NCBI RefSeq assembly: GCF_002188635.1
Contig: NZ_NINX01000056.1
Span: 1 to 60,553 of the forward strand
Reading direction: 5' to 3'
DNA length: 60,553 bases
Source of the DNA: Pigmentiphaga sp. NML030171
GTDB lineage: Bacteria; Pseudomonadota; Gammaproteobacteria; Burkholderiales; Burkholderiaceae_B
Made by a program: the position numbers and the translations under genes. The notes under the pieces were generated by a model that was not told the DNA's origin, did no database searches, and worked only from the letters and a program-made list of their open reading frames with translations. Positions 8,624 to 17,345 of this stretch are shown piece by piece. Numbering within the stretch: the first letter of the stretch is position 1; the number at the start of each line of letters is the position of its first letter.

Positions 8624-8917
8624 ATGGCCAAGGTGCTCGCCCTGCTGGTGGCCGCCTATGCGGTCTCCCCCATCGACCTCATTCCCGACTTCATCCCCGT
8701 GCTGGGATACCTGGACGACCTCATCATCGTTCCGCTCGGCATCCTGCTGGTGGTGCGCCTCATCCCCGCCGGCCTGATGGCCGAATTCAGGCGGTCGGCC
8801 GCGGACATGTCGAGCCGGCCGGTCAGCCGGGTGGCCGCGGCCGTGTTCATCGCGGTTTGGATACTCGCCGCGGCGCTACTCCTGTTAGTCTTCTTCCAGA
8901 AGGCGGCATCCGCCTGA
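8624..8917 (+). CDS. DUF1232 (YkvA-family) membrane protein
   Basis: This 97-residue protein carries the DUF1232 signature, with [19 protein letters not shown] inside two hydrophobic segments, and ends in a further transmembrane helix ([17 protein letters not shown]). Its function is unknown; relatives are small inner-membrane proteins. The ATG touches the TGA of the upstream 29-codon fragment and has no Shine-Dalgarno sequence. Expression would therefore depend on re-initiation or readthrough. It lies 17 nt before the acetyltransferase gene. Confidence 0.72.
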   Translation: MAKVLALLVAAYAVSPIDLIPDFIPVLGYLDDLIIVPLGILLVVRLIPAGLMAEFRRSAADMSSRPVSRVAAAVFIAVWILAAALLLLVFFQKAASA

Positions 8918-8934
8918 CTCGACAAGGAGACCCG

Positions 8935-9771
8935 GTGGGCAATACGTTCGACATCGACGCGTACCTGGCACGGCTCGGATACCAGGGCTCCACGGCCCCT
9001 TCCCTCGCGACGCTGGACGCGCTGACCAGCGCCCACTCGCAATCCATTCCGTTCGAGAACCTGGACGTGCTGCTGCGCCGGCCCATCCACCTCGAACCCC
9101 AGCGCCTGTACGACAAGCTCGTCACCGCGCGCCGCGGCGGCTATTGCTTCGAGCTGAACGGCCTGTTCCTGGAACTGCTCGCGCAGTTGGGCTTTGCCGC
9201 GCGCCCCCTGGCGGCGCGAGTGCGCCTGGGCACGACCGATCGCAGCATCATGGTTCAACGCACGCACCTGACGCTGGCGGTGACCCTGGACGGGCAGGAC
9301 TGGATCACCGATGTCGGCGTCGGCGCGACCTCGCTCACGCGCGCCCTGCGCCTGGAGGATGGCCTGATCCAGGCCACGTCCCACGACGAGCGGCGCCTGG
9401 TGCGCGAGGACGGCAGGTGGTACCACCAGGTGCAGCATGCCGGCCAGTGGGTCGACGTCTACGAGTTCACCGGCGAGGACATGCCCATGGTCGACCGCGA
9501 GGTGGCGAACTGGTACACCAGCACGCATCCCGCTTCGCACTTCCTGCAAGGACTCACAGCGGCGCGTGTACTGCCCAAGGGTCGCCGGGTGACCTTGTCC
9601 GGCAAGGTCCTGAAATTCCGCGCGGCCGACGGCCATGCCCGGGAACAGGAACTGGACGGCCCGCAGGCGCTCCAGGCGGCGCTGCGTGAACATTTCGGGA
9701 TCGATCTGCCCATCGACGCGCTGCGGACGATCCCGCTGGAAGTCACCCCGCCTTCGCCTCGAACGGATTGA
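8935..9771 (+). CDS. nat: Arylamine N-acetyltransferase
   Basis: The enzyme transfers acetyl from acetyl-CoA to arylamines and hydrazines in the cytoplasm. Its 278 residues are the usual NAT length. The Cys-His-Asp triad is complete: C71 in RRGGYCFELNG, H111 in QRTHLTL and D126 in TDVGVG. The GTG at 8935 is chosen because AAGGAGA lies just upstream; the same frame runs open back to 8554 but that part is not NAT-like. It is convergent with the VapC gene, with no terminator visible between them. Confidence 0.93.
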   Translation: MGNTFDIDAYLARLGYQGSTAPSLATLDALTSAHSQSIPFENLDVLLRRPIHLEPQRLYDKLVTARRGGYCFELNGLFLELLAQLGFAARPLAARVRLGTTDRSIMVQRTHLTLAVTLDGQDWITDVGVGATSLTRALRLEDGLIQATSHDERRLVREDGRWYHQVQHAGQWVDVYEFTGEDMPMVDREVANWYTSTHPASHFLQGLTAARVLPKGRRVTLSGKVLKFRAADGHAREQELDGPQALQAALREHFGIDLPIDALRTIPLEVTPPSPRTD

Positions 9772-10156
9772 AAACCTCCACCCCAAAGGGAGCGAAATCG
9801 CCGGCGTTGCGTGTCACCACTACCAGTTGGTGCTGCTGCGCGGTGGCAGCAATCATCGCATCCTCATACAGCGTGTCGGAGCGCCGGTGCATCAGTCGCG
9901 CCCAGCGCCTGAAGGTTTCCGCATCCATGGGCAGGACGTTGTACGAGGCAGCCACCAGATCGGCCCAGCGAGCGATTTCGTCGGCCTTGTCCGGATCCTG
10001 GTCGCGCGTCAGTTCGATGCCGGCCTCAATCTCTCCCAACGTGACCGCAGACAGATAAAGGTCGCCATCGGCAATGGACCGGAGCCAGGCGACGACGGCG
10101 CCATGCGGGCGCGGCCGTCGCAATTCGGAAATGACGTTAGTGTCCAGCAGATACAT
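9743..10156 (-). CDS. vapC: VapC/FitB-type PIN-domain toxin
   Basis: This 137-residue PIN-domain ribonuclease is probably a type II toxin. The acidic metal-binding residues are visible at D5 (LLDTNVISE), E42 (GEIEAG), D99 (LYEDAMIAATA) and D120 (RNAGDF). It starts 9 nt after the antitoxin gene ends, the usual antitoxin-first order. Its 3' end overlaps the end of the convergent acetyltransferase gene by 29 bp. PIN toxins of this type cut tRNA or other RNA; the target here is unknown. Confidence 0.92.
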   Translation of the reverse strand: MYLLDTNVISELRRPRPHGAVVAWLRSIADGDLYLSAVTLGEIEAGIELTRDQDPDKADEIARWADLVAASYNVLPMDAETFRRWARLMHRRSDTLYEDAMIAATAQQHQLVVVTRNAGDFAPFGVEVFNPFEAKAG

Positions 10157-10165
10157 GCGGCGCGC

Positions 10166-10423
10166 TCAGCGAATAGGCGCAATGCGTCGGCGCCGTGCCG
10201 CCCCACGTGGCGGCACGAGGCACTCCGTACGTGCGGTATCCGAAAGCAGCAGTTCCTTCAACGACGGCTTGGCCGCTGCACGCAGGCGTTTCCATTCGGC
10301 GGCGGGGACGAGCACCGCGGCTTCGGCTCCACGCTTGGTCACCATCTGCGGTCCCTCCGAGAGACACGCCTCAAGAAACTCGCTGAAGCGCGCCTTTGCG
10401 TCCTGTATGGCCCAGCTTTTCAT
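10166..10423 (-). CDS. Phd/YefM-family antitoxin
   Basis: This 85-residue protein has the N-terminal Phd/YefM DNA-binding fold (MKSWAIQDAKARFSEFLE, then GPQMVTKRGAEAAVLVPAAEW). The C-terminal tail is basic and probably wraps the toxin. The ATG at 10423 is preferred over an in-frame start 15 nt upstream because MKSWAIQDAKARF is the family's normal opening. Together with its toxin it should bind the inverted repeat just before the gene and repress the operon. Confidence 0.9.
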   Translation of the reverse strand: MKSWAIQDAKARFSEFLEACLSEGPQMVTKRGAEAAVLVPAAEWKRLRAAAKPSLKELLLSDTARTECLVPPRGAARRRRIAPIR

Positions 10424-10443
10424 GATGCAGCACCCCATAAAAG

Positions 10444-10461
10444 ACTAGTCATCTGACTAGT
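10444..10461. promoter_or_regulatory. Inverted-repeat operator of the toxin-antitoxin operon
   Basis: ACTAGTCA-TC-TGACTAGT is a perfect 8-bp inverted repeat ending 20 bp before the antitoxin ATG. Each arm contains the palindrome ACTAGT. Position and symmetry fit autoregulation by the Phd-type antitoxin. Confidence 0.75.
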
Positions 10462-10640
10462 TTACAACTTGACTCCATCTCCTACAATCGATCCGTGGCA
10501 ATCTGTCTCATACTCGCTGGTAGTCGACAGCCCTCACTACAATGCCATATTTGACAGGGACAGCACTCCGCTTTCCAGTAGAACCTGGTCAAAGTTGTCC
10601 ATTGCTCTCATCCAGCGCCTCACGAACTTATTGATTTTTA

Positions 10641-13265
10641 ATGAAAGAATCGGATACCAGCGCACACACCCCCATGATGCAGCAGTATCTCCGCCTGAAG
10701 GCCGAAGCCGGCCCTCTGCTGCTGTTCTACCGCATGGGCGATTTCTACGAGCTGTTCTACGACGACGCGGAAAAGGCCTCGCGTCTGTTGAACCTGACGC
10801 TCACCACCCGCGGCGCCTCCAATGGCGTGCCCATACGGATGGCGGGCGTGCCATTCCATGCCGTCGAACAATACCTGGGCAGGCTGGTCAAGCTGGGCGA
10901 ATCGGTCGCGATCTGCGAGCAGATCGGCGATCCCGCCACGTCCAAGGGACCGGTGGAACGCCGGATCGTCCGCATCGTGACGCCCGGCACGCTGACCGAC
11001 GAGGCCCTGCTTCCGGCCAAGGCCGACCGCGCCGTCGCCGCGGTCCAGCCGGGCAACGGCAAGACCGGCCGCGTGGGCATCGCCTGGCTGAACCTGGCCA
11101 GCGGTGAATTCCGATTGACCGAATGCGCGCCCACCCTGCTGGCGAGCGAGCTGCACCGCATCGCGCCGGCGGAAGTGATCCTGGCAGAAGGCCAGCCGCT
11201 GCCGGTCGATTTCAGCGCCCCCATCAGCCCGGTTCCGGTCTGGCACTTCGAAACCAGCGGTGCCCGCCAGCAATTGCTGAACCACTTCGGCACGGACTCG
11301 CTGGCCGGATTCGACGTCGAGGACATGCCCGAGGCGATCTGCGCGGCCGGCGCGCTGTTGCGCTATGTCTCGAACACGCAGTCCCAGGCGCTGGCGCACG
11401 TGCAGCAGCTGACCGCCGATCGCGCCAGCCAGTACGTGCTGCTCGATCCCGTCACCCGCCGCAACCTGGAGTTGACCGAAACCCTGCGCGGCGAAGAGTC
11501 CCCCACGCTGTTCTCGGTGCTGGACCACTGCCAGACGCCCATGGGCAGCCGGCTGCTGCGCCGCTGGCTGCACCACCCGCTGCGCGACAACGCCCCTGCG
11601 GCGGCCCGCCTGCGCGCCATCGAGACCTTGCTCGATGGCGGCGATCCGCGCCTGCTGCAGGACGCGCTGGCGCCGCTTCCCGATGTGGAGCGCATCTCCG
11701 CGCGGGTGGCCCTGCGCTCGGTGCGGCCGCGGGAGCTGGCCAGCCTGCGCGATGCGCTGGCGCTGCTGCCTGGGCTGCACGCCATGGTACTGCGCCTGGC
11801 CGGCGAAGGCTCGATGCTGTCGGCCGATCCCCAGGCGCGGCTGCCCGAACTGGCAGCCCAGCTCGCGCCCGATCCCGCCATCGGCGAGCTGCTGGCGCGC
11901 GCCATCGCCGCCGAACCGGGCGTCAATGTGCGCGACGGCGGCGTGCTCGCCGCAGGCTTCGATGCCGAGCTCGACGAACTGCGCGCGCTGGAATCGCACA
12001 GCGGCGACTTCCTGGTGCAATTGGAGAAACGCGAGCGGGAACGCACGGGCATCGCCAACCTGCGCGTGGAGTTCAACCGGGTGCACGGTTTTTTCATCGA
12101 GGTCACGCGCGGCCAGACCGACAAGGTCCCCGACGACTACCGCCGCCGCCAGACGCTCAAGAACGCCGAACGCTACATCACTCCCGAACTCAAGACCTGG
12201 GAAGACAAGATCCTGTCCGCCCAGGACCGCGCGCTGGCGCGCGAGAAATGGCTGTACGAGCAATTGCTGGACACGCTGGCGCCGCACGTGCGCGCGCTGA
12301 CGCGAACGGCCGCGGCGCTGGCCGAGATCGACGTGCTGGCCGCCCTCGCCTTCCATGCCCGCAACAACGACTGGGTCGCGCCCGAGCTGCTGGATACGGC
12401 CGAGATCCATATCGAACAGGGCCGCCATCCGGTCGTGGAACGGGTCATCGAGCGCTTCACGCCCAACGATTGCCGGCTGGCGCAGACCCGGCGCATGCTG
12501 CTGATCACCGGTCCCAACATGGGCGGTAAATCGACCTACATGCGGCAGACCGCGCTAATCGTGCTGCTGGCGCGCATCGGCAGCTTCGTGCCGGCGCGGG
12601 CTGCGCGCATCGGCCGCATCGATCGCATCTTCACCCGCATCGGCGCCGCCGACGACCTGGCGGGCGGACGCTCCACCTTCATGATGGAGATGATCGAGGC
12701 CGCCGCCATCCTGGCATCCAGCACGTCCGACAGCCTGGTGCTGATGGACGAGATCGGCCGCGGCACCTCGACCTACGACGGCCTTGCGCTGGCCTGGGCG
12801 ATCGCCTTCCAGCTCGTATCGCAGAATCGCGCGCTGACCCTGTTCGCCACGCACTATTTCGAACTGACGCGCCTGCCCTCGGTACGCCCCGAGGTCGCCA
12901 ACGTCCACCTGGCCGCGGCGGAGTCGCACAAGGGAATCGTGTTCCTGCACGAGGTGCGCGAAGGCCCCGCCAGCCGCAGCTACGGTATCCAGGTCGCGCA
13001 GCGCGCGGGCATTCCCGCCGCGGTCGTGCGCATGGCGCGGCGCGAGCTGGAGAAGCTGGAGACGCAGGGAGCCCAGGTCCCGCAGATGGCGCTGTTCGCG
13101 CCGCCGCAAGACGAGGCGGCCCAGGCGCAGGAAATGGAGCAGGCACGGGATCACGCCATGGAGGCCGTGCGGGACGCACTCGATGGCATCGACCCGGACC
13201 GCCTCAGCCCGCGCGAGGCGCTGGATGAACTCTACCGGCTCAAGAGCCTGGCCCAGCCGCAATGA
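10641..13265 (+). CDS. mutS: DNA mismatch repair protein MutS
   Basis: MutS recognises base mismatches and small loops and recruits MutL. The 874-residue chain is complete: the mismatch-reading F35-Y36-E37 in GDFYELF, connector, lever and clamp domains, and the ATPase with Walker A at about 624 ([11 protein letters not shown]) and the Walker B segment DEIGRGTST. The C-terminal tetramerisation segment is present. The ATG at 10641 lacks a clear ribosome site. The next gene overlaps the stop by 4 nt (ATGA), which suggests coupled translation. Confidence 0.97.
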   Translation: MKESDTSAHTPMMQQYLRLKAEAGPLLLFYRMGDFYELFYDDAEKASRLLNLTLTTRGASNGVPIRMAGVPFHAVEQYLGRLVKLGESVAICEQIGDPATSKGPVERRIVRIVTPGTLTDEALLPAKADRAVAAVQPGNGKTGRVGIAWLNLASGEFRLTECAPTLLASELHRIAPAEVILAEGQPLPVDFSAPISPVPVWHFETSGARQQLLNHFGTDSLAGFDVEDMPEAICAAGALLRYVSNTQSQALAHVQQLTADRASQYVLLDPVTRRNLELTETLRGEESPTLFSVLDHCQTPMGSRLLRRWLHHPLRDNAPAAARLRAIETLLDGGDPRLLQDALAPLPDVERISARVALRSVRPRELASLRDALALLPGLHAMVLRLAGEGSMLSADPQARLPELAAQLAPDPAIGELLARAIAAEPGVNVRDGGVLAAGFDAELDELRALESHSGDFLVQLEKRERERTGIANLRVEFNRVHGFFIEVTRGQTDKVPDDYRRRQTLKNAERYITPELKTWEDKILSAQDRALAREKWLYEQLLDTLAPHVRALTRTAAALAEIDVLAALAFHARNNDWVAPELLDTAEIHIEQGRHPVVERVIERFTPNDCRLAQTRRMLLITGPNMGGKSTYMRQTALIVLLARIGSFVPARAARIGRIDRIFTRIGAADDLAGGRSTFMMEMIEAAAILASSTSDSLVLMDEIGRGTSTYDGLALAWAIAFQLVSQNRALTLFATHYFELTRLPSVRPEVANVHLAAAESHKGIVFLHEVREGPASRSYGIQVAQRAGIPAAVVRMARRELEKLETQGAQVPQMALFAPPQDEAAQAQEMEQARDHAMEAVRDALDGIDPDRLSPREALDELYRLKSLAQPQ

Positions 13266-14299
13266 CCGCCACGCCGCCACGCCCGCTTTCCTGGCCCCGC
13301 CTTCTGCTGGCGGCGGCACTGGCGTGCGCGTCCATGGCGCCGGCGGCGGCCGCCACCAACGCCGAATCGGGCTATGCGGCCCGCCATGGTTTTGCCTTCG
13401 CCCTGCTGGGCGGGGTGCCCGCGCATGACGGCGAGGAAGCGGCCGTTGCCCAGACGCTGGCGCAGTTCGGCACCGAGACCGACCTGGCCATCCATACCGG
13501 CAACATCAAGGGCCGCGACGAGCGCTGCGACGACAAGACCTATGCCCGCCGGCACGCGCTGCTGGACGGCAGTCCCGTCCCGCTGGTGCTGGTTCCGGGC
13601 GAAAACGACTGGGCCGAGTGCGACCGCCCCGCCGCCGGGCAGTTCGGGCCCGTCGAACGCCTGAACCGGCTGCGCGAGCTGTTCTTCGATCCGGACGATT
13701 CGCTGGGCATGCTCAAGCTGGACCTGCAGCGCCAGAGCGAGACCGCCCGCTTCCGCGGCTATCCCGAGAACGCGCGCTGGGAATACGGAGACGTACTGTT
13801 CGTCACGCTGAACATCCCGGGCAACCAGAACAATTACCGCACGGGAGCCGGGCGCAACGGCGAATACGAGGAAAGGATCCAGGCCGATGCCTCGTGGCTG
13901 CGGCAGGCCTTCGCCGCCGCCACGCGGCTCAAGGCGCGCGGCCTGGTCCTGGCCTTTTCCGCCGACCCGCATTTCGAGGGCCGGCACACCGTGGCCGGCG
14001 GCGTGGATCCCTACGCCACGCTCAAGACCGACCTGGCCCGGCTGGCCTCCAAATATGCCGGCCAGGTCCTGGTCGTGCACGGCGGCGGCACGTCGCCCGA
14101 CCGGCATCGGCCCGGCCATGCCCTGGCGGATCACCCGGTCAAGTTCAACGGCAAGACCCTGCAGAACGTCGCGCGCGTCGCGATGCCGGCCGCCCCCGGG
14201 CCCGCTCATTGGCTCAAGGTGAGCGTGGAGCCGGGCAACCGGGATGTCTTCCGGATAGAAAACGCCAACACGGTGCTGCGCCCCCCGCAGCCCCGCTAA
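13262..14299 (+). CDS. Secreted metallophosphoesterase-like protein
   Basis: The protein has 345 residues with a signal peptide (about 1-31, ending APAAAA). PGENDWAEC and the segment around AIHTGN resemble the GNHD and GD boxes of calcineurin-like phosphoesterases. The standard GDxHG and GHxH elements are not clean, so metal binding may be altered. It overlaps mutS by ATGA, but as an exported protein it is unlikely to act in mismatch repair. Family placement is tentative and substrate unknown. Confidence 0.7.
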   Translation: MTATPPRPLSWPRLLLAAALACASMAPAAAATNAESGYAARHGFAFALLGGVPAHDGEEAAVAQTLAQFGTETDLAIHTGNIKGRDERCDDKTYARRHALLDGSPVPLVLVPGENDWAECDRPAAGQFGPVERLNRLRELFFDPDDSLGMLKLDLQRQSETARFRGYPENARWEYGDVLFVTLNIPGNQNNYRTGAGRNGEYEERIQADASWLRQAFAAATRLKARGLVLAFSADPHFEGRHTVAGGVDPYATLKTDLARLASKYAGQVLVVHGGGTSPDRHRPGHALADHPVKFNGKTLQNVARVAMPAAPGPAHWLKVSVEPGNRDVFRIENANTVLRPPQPR

Positions 14300-14315
14300 C
14301 GCCGGACGCGGCGGC

Positions 14316-14918
14316 TCAATGCAGGGTGCCGGGATTGCGGCGGGCCTCGATCAGCGCGTCCAGGACATCGTCGCTCTCGTCCTCGCTGTCGGCGTACCCT
14401 TGCTCGATCTCCTCCTGGTCGGCCGGGCGGACCTCCAGCAGCTTGATCCGTACGCGCAGCGCCATGCCCGCGTAGGGATGGTTGGCGTCGAGCACCACCT
14501 TGTCGTCGGTCAGGTCCGTGACGGAGAAGATCAGCGCGTTCTCGTCGCCCTCGCCGTCGTCGGGCTCGACCTCGGTTTCCTCGTCGTCCCCGGTATCGCC
14601 AGGCACGCCTTCGAACTGCATGCCCACCTCGATCGGCTCCGGAAAGCGCGAACGCGGTTCGACCCGCAGCAGTTCCGGGTCGTAGTCGCCGAACGCGTCG
14701 CTCGGCTCGAGGTGGAAAGTCTGCTCGAAACCGGCGGTCTTGCCCTCCAGGCCGTCGTCCAGGCGGGGCAGCAGGCTGTCGAGCCCGCGATAGAGGAAGC
14801 TCACGGGGCCACCGCTGTCATCGAGCGCTTCCCCGTCCGTGCTCATGATCCAGAACTCGACCGTGACGACGGTATTCTCGCCGACGGCCAGGGACGGATC
14901 GCTGTTGGAAGCGGTCAT
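14316..14918 (-). CDS. FKBP-type peptidyl-prolyl isomerase, SlyD-like
   Basis: This 200-residue cytoplasmic prolyl isomerase and chaperone has the FKBP core split as in SlyD: VVTVEFWIMSTDGEALDDS and LLPRLDDGLEGKTAG, then VVLDANHPYAGMALRVRIKL. The segment at about 108-127 is highly acidic (GDDEETEVEPDDGEGDE) and looks like an insertion just before the ANHPLAG-type strand. The His-rich metal tail of E. coli SlyD is missing; the end is acidic and then basic. It is convergent with the preceding gene. Confidence 0.87.
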   Translation of the reverse strand: MTASNSDPSLAVGENTVVTVEFWIMSTDGEALDDSGGPVSFLYRGLDSLLPRLDDGLEGKTAGFEQTFHLEPSDAFGDYDPELLRVEPRSRFPEPIEVGMQFEGVPGDTGDDEETEVEPDDGEGDENALIFSVTDLTDDKVVLDANHPYAGMALRVRIKLLEVRPADQEEIEQGYADSEDESDDVLDALIEARRNPGTLH

Positions 14919-14997
14919 AATCTTGGTTTCCCGTATACGTTGGATGGCCTTTCATTCTACAGGCTGGCCCCGCCCCTCCCGGACGCAAAGCATTCCC

Positions 14998-16143
14998 ATG
15001 ACACCCGACCTTCCCACCCGCCTCCTGGGCGGCCTCTCGCCATCCCGGTTCATGCAGCGCCACTGGCAGCGCAAGCCGCTGTTGATACGCGGCGCCTTCG
15101 AGAATTTCCGGCCGCCGCTCTCCATCGCCCAGGTCAAGCGGCTGGCCCGCCGCGACGACGTCGAATCCCGGCTGGTGTGGCGCGAGCAAGGCGCGTGGCA
15201 GATGGAGCACGGCCCGTTCGGGCGGCTGCCCTCCGCGCGCGAACCGGAATGGACGCTGCTGGTCCAGGGCGTGAACCTGCACGACGACGCGGCGGCCAAC
15301 CTGATGGCGCAGTTCCGCTTCATTCCCGATGCGCGGCTGGACGACGTGATGATCAGCGTCGCCACCGACCGCGGCGGCGTCGGTCCGCACTTCGACAGCT
15401 ACGACGTGTTCCTGCTGCAGGCCAGCGGACGCCGGCGCTGGCGCATCGGCCGCCAGCGCGACCTGGAGCTGGATCCGGACGCGCCGCTCAAGGTGCTGCG
15501 CCGTTTCGAGCCCACCGAGGAGTTCGTGCTGGAAGCGGGCGACATGCTGTACCTGCCGCCCGCCTACGCCCACGACGGCATCGCCGAAGGCGACGACTGC
15601 ATGACGATTTCCATCGGTTTCCGCTCGCCGTCGCTGGCCGAACTGGCGCGCGGCATGCTGGAGTTCGCGTCCGAATCTCTGACCGAGCGCCTGCCGTCGG
15701 CGCTGCGGGGTCACTACAAGGACGCCGGCCAGCCCGCGGCAAGGCAGCCCGCGGCCCTGCCCGAGGCCATGGTCGAGGCCGCGCTGGCCGCCGTATCGGC
15801 GGTGAAGTTCGACGCCGCGCTGGCCGCACGCTACCTGGGCCGCTGGTTGACCGAGCCCAAGCCGGAGGTCGTGTTCGATGCTCCCGACCCCGCGACGCTG
15901 CCCGACCTGGAAGCGGACTGGCCGTCATCGGGCGAGCTGGTGCTGGATCGCCGCACGCTGATGATCCACCGGGGACGGATGCTGTTCATCAACGGCGAAA
16001 AGGCCGAGGTCGATGCGACCCCGGCCCTTCGTGGACTGGCGGACCTGCGCCGCCTGGCGTGCGTCTCGGCGAAGCCGGACGACGGCGAACGCGCGGCCCT
16101 GCAGGAGTGGCTGGAAGCGGGTTGGCTTCGCTACGACTCCTGA
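14998..16143 (+). CDS. roxA: Ribosomal-protein arginine hydroxylase (cupin/JmjC, RoxA/YcfD)
   Basis: This 2-oxoglutarate/Fe(II) oxygenase has 381 residues. The iron triad is H131 and D133 (GPHFDSYDVF) and H192 (YAHDGIAEG). In E. coli, YcfD hydroxylates an arginine of ribosomal protein L16. The N-terminal RFMQRHWQRKPLLIRGAF is typical of the family, as is the C-terminal winged-helix part. The ATG at 14998 is chosen because MTPDLPTRLLGGLSPSRF is the natural beginning; open frame extends further upstream across the divergent isomerase gene. Confidence 0.92.
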   Translation: MTPDLPTRLLGGLSPSRFMQRHWQRKPLLIRGAFENFRPPLSIAQVKRLARRDDVESRLVWREQGAWQMEHGPFGRLPSAREPEWTLLVQGVNLHDDAAANLMAQFRFIPDARLDDVMISVATDRGGVGPHFDSYDVFLLQASGRRRWRIGRQRDLELDPDAPLKVLRRFEPTEEFVLEAGDMLYLPPAYAHDGIAEGDDCMTISIGFRSPSLAELARGMLEFASESLTERLPSALRGHYKDAGQPAARQPAALPEAMVEAALAAVSAVKFDAALAARYLGRWLTEPKPEVVFDAPDPATLPDLEADWPSSGELVLDRRTLMIHRGRMLFINGEKAEVDATPALRGLADLRRLACVSAKPDDGERAALQEWLEAGWLRYDS

Positions 16144-16165
16144 AGCCAGGGCCCGCCAATCTTGC

Positions 16166-16636
16166 CTACTTGCGCGCGGCCAGCGCGACGTTGATGCATT
16201 CCTCGTCCAGGTTGCCGCCCGGCGCGCCGCCGACGCCGATCGCGCCGATGGTGTCGTTGCCGACCTTGATGGGCACGCCGCCCGCCAGGATCAGGAAGTC
16301 GTTGATCGCCACCAGTTGGCGCGCGCCGGGGTTGTTCTCGATGGCATTGGCCAGCGCCGAGGTGGGAGCGCGCATCGTCAGCGAGGTATAGGCCTTGCGG
16401 CGCGAGGCATCGGCGGTGTGCGGGCCGGACAGGTCGGACCGCAGCATGGCCAGCACGTTGCCGCCGCGATCGACCACGGTGGCGGCGACCTGGTAGTTCT
16501 TGGCCGCGCAGGCTTGCACGGCGGCCTGGGCCAGCTCGGTGGCCTGGGACAGCGTCAGCGACGCGGGCGTTTGCGCGTAGGCGCTGGAACCGGCGCAGGC
16601 CGCCAGGACGAACAGGGTCTTGAGCAGACGGGACAT
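16166..16636 (-). CDS. Secreted HbpS/GlcG-family protein
   Basis: The protein has 156 residues with a signal peptide (MSRLLKTLFVLAACAGSSAY, cleaved near AYAQ) and a GlcG/HbpS (DUF336) domain. Landmarks are VVDRGGNVLAMLRSD, SRRKAYTSL and the glycine-rich end GAIGVGGAPGG. The ATG at 16636 has AGGAGG upstream and gives a clean signal peptide; an in-frame start at 16663 would not. In Streptomyces the secreted haem-binding HbpS acts with sensor kinase SenS and regulator SenR. Here kinase and regulator genes lie just upstream on the same strand, so a sensory accessory role is a reasonable inference. Haem binding is not shown. Confidence 0.88.
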   Translation of the reverse strand: MSRLLKTLFVLAACAGSSAYAQTPASLTLSQATELAQAAVQACAAKNYQVAATVVDRGGNVLAMLRSDLSGPHTADASRRKAYTSLTMRAPTSALANAIENNPGARQLVAINDFLILAGGVPIKVGNDTIGAIGVGGAPGGNLDEECINVALAARK

Positions 16637-16714
16637 CGTTTTTTCCTCCTGTGGAATCGACACCCGCAGTGTGCCGGCGCGCAGGCCGGCCGCCCATCGT
16701 GCCCGCTACGCACC

Positions 16715-16738
16715 GGCATCCGTAGCCCTACGGATGCC
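16715..16738. promoter_or_regulatory. 11-bp perfect inverted repeat at the regulator stop codon
   Basis: GGCATCCGTAG-CC-CTACGGATGCC spans the stop codon of the response regulator gene and precedes the HbpS-like gene by about 80 bp. There is no following T tract, so it is not a normal terminator. It could be an RNA hairpin that lowers readthrough or protects mRNA, or a binding site for the LuxR-type regulator. Confidence 0.6.
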
Positions 16739-17345
16739 CTCCCGGTCCCGGCTCCTGGCTGGCCTGCGCCAGGCGGGCGAACTCGACCACCGACGTACTG
16801 CCTATCTTCTCGGAGATATGGGCGCGATGGGTCTCCACCGTGCGCGGAGACAGCTCCAGCGCCGCGGCGATCTCCTTGGTGGCATAGCCCTGCGCCACCA
16901 GCGCCAGGACCTGGCGCTCGCGCTCGGTCAGGCGCGCGAGCAAGGCGCGCTGCTCGTCCTGCTCGCGATAGCGGGCCAGCGCGGCAAAGGCGGCGTTGAT
17001 CGCCTCCATCAGCACGTGCTCGTCCACCGGCTTGCTCAGGAAATCCTCCGCCCCCGCCTTGAAGGCTCGCCGGCATGCCTGCATGTCGCCATGGCCGGTC
17101 AGCAGGACGATGGGCCAGCCGCAACCCGACTCCTGGAGCTTCTGCTGCAGTTGCAGGCCCGTGATGGCCGGCATGCGCAAGTCCAGCACGATGCAGCCCG
17201 GCTCCAGCTCCGGCTGGCGGGACAAGAAATCCAGCGGATGGGCGAAGGTCTCCACGCGCAGGCCATACGTGGACAGCAACAGCGCCACCGCGTCGCGCAC
17301 GGCGCGGTCGTCGTCGACCAGATAGACGGGGGGTTGGGAGGTCAC
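16728..17345 (-). CDS. Two-component response regulator, FixJ/LuxR type
   Basis: The 205-residue regulator has a receiver domain with acidic pocket D11-D13, phospho-acceptor D55 (IVLDLRMP), T83 and K105 (DFLSKPVDE). A LuxR-type helix-turn-helix follows at about 140-195 (LTERERQVLALVAQGYATKE, then LSPRTVETHRAHI). This is the FixJ/TodT arrangement. It starts with GTG, and GTGA overlaps the kinase stop by 3 nt, so the two are translated together. Its targets may include the HbpS-like gene downstream, which is inference. Confidence 0.94.
   Translation of the reverse strand: MTSQPPVYLVDDDRAVRDAVALLLSTYGLRVETFAHPLDFLSRQPELEPGCIVLDLRMPAITGLQLQQKLQESGCGWPIVLLTGHGDMQACRRAFKAGAEDFLSKPVDEHVLMEAINAAFAALARYREQDEQRALLARLTERERQVLALVAQGYATKEIAAALELSPRTVETHRAHISEKIGSTSVVEFARLAQASQEPGPGGHP

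Noticed and set aside
10469..11107. Open frame entering mutS from the upstream gap
   Set aside because: Most of it is out-of-frame mutS sequence, and the first part shows no protein-like composition.
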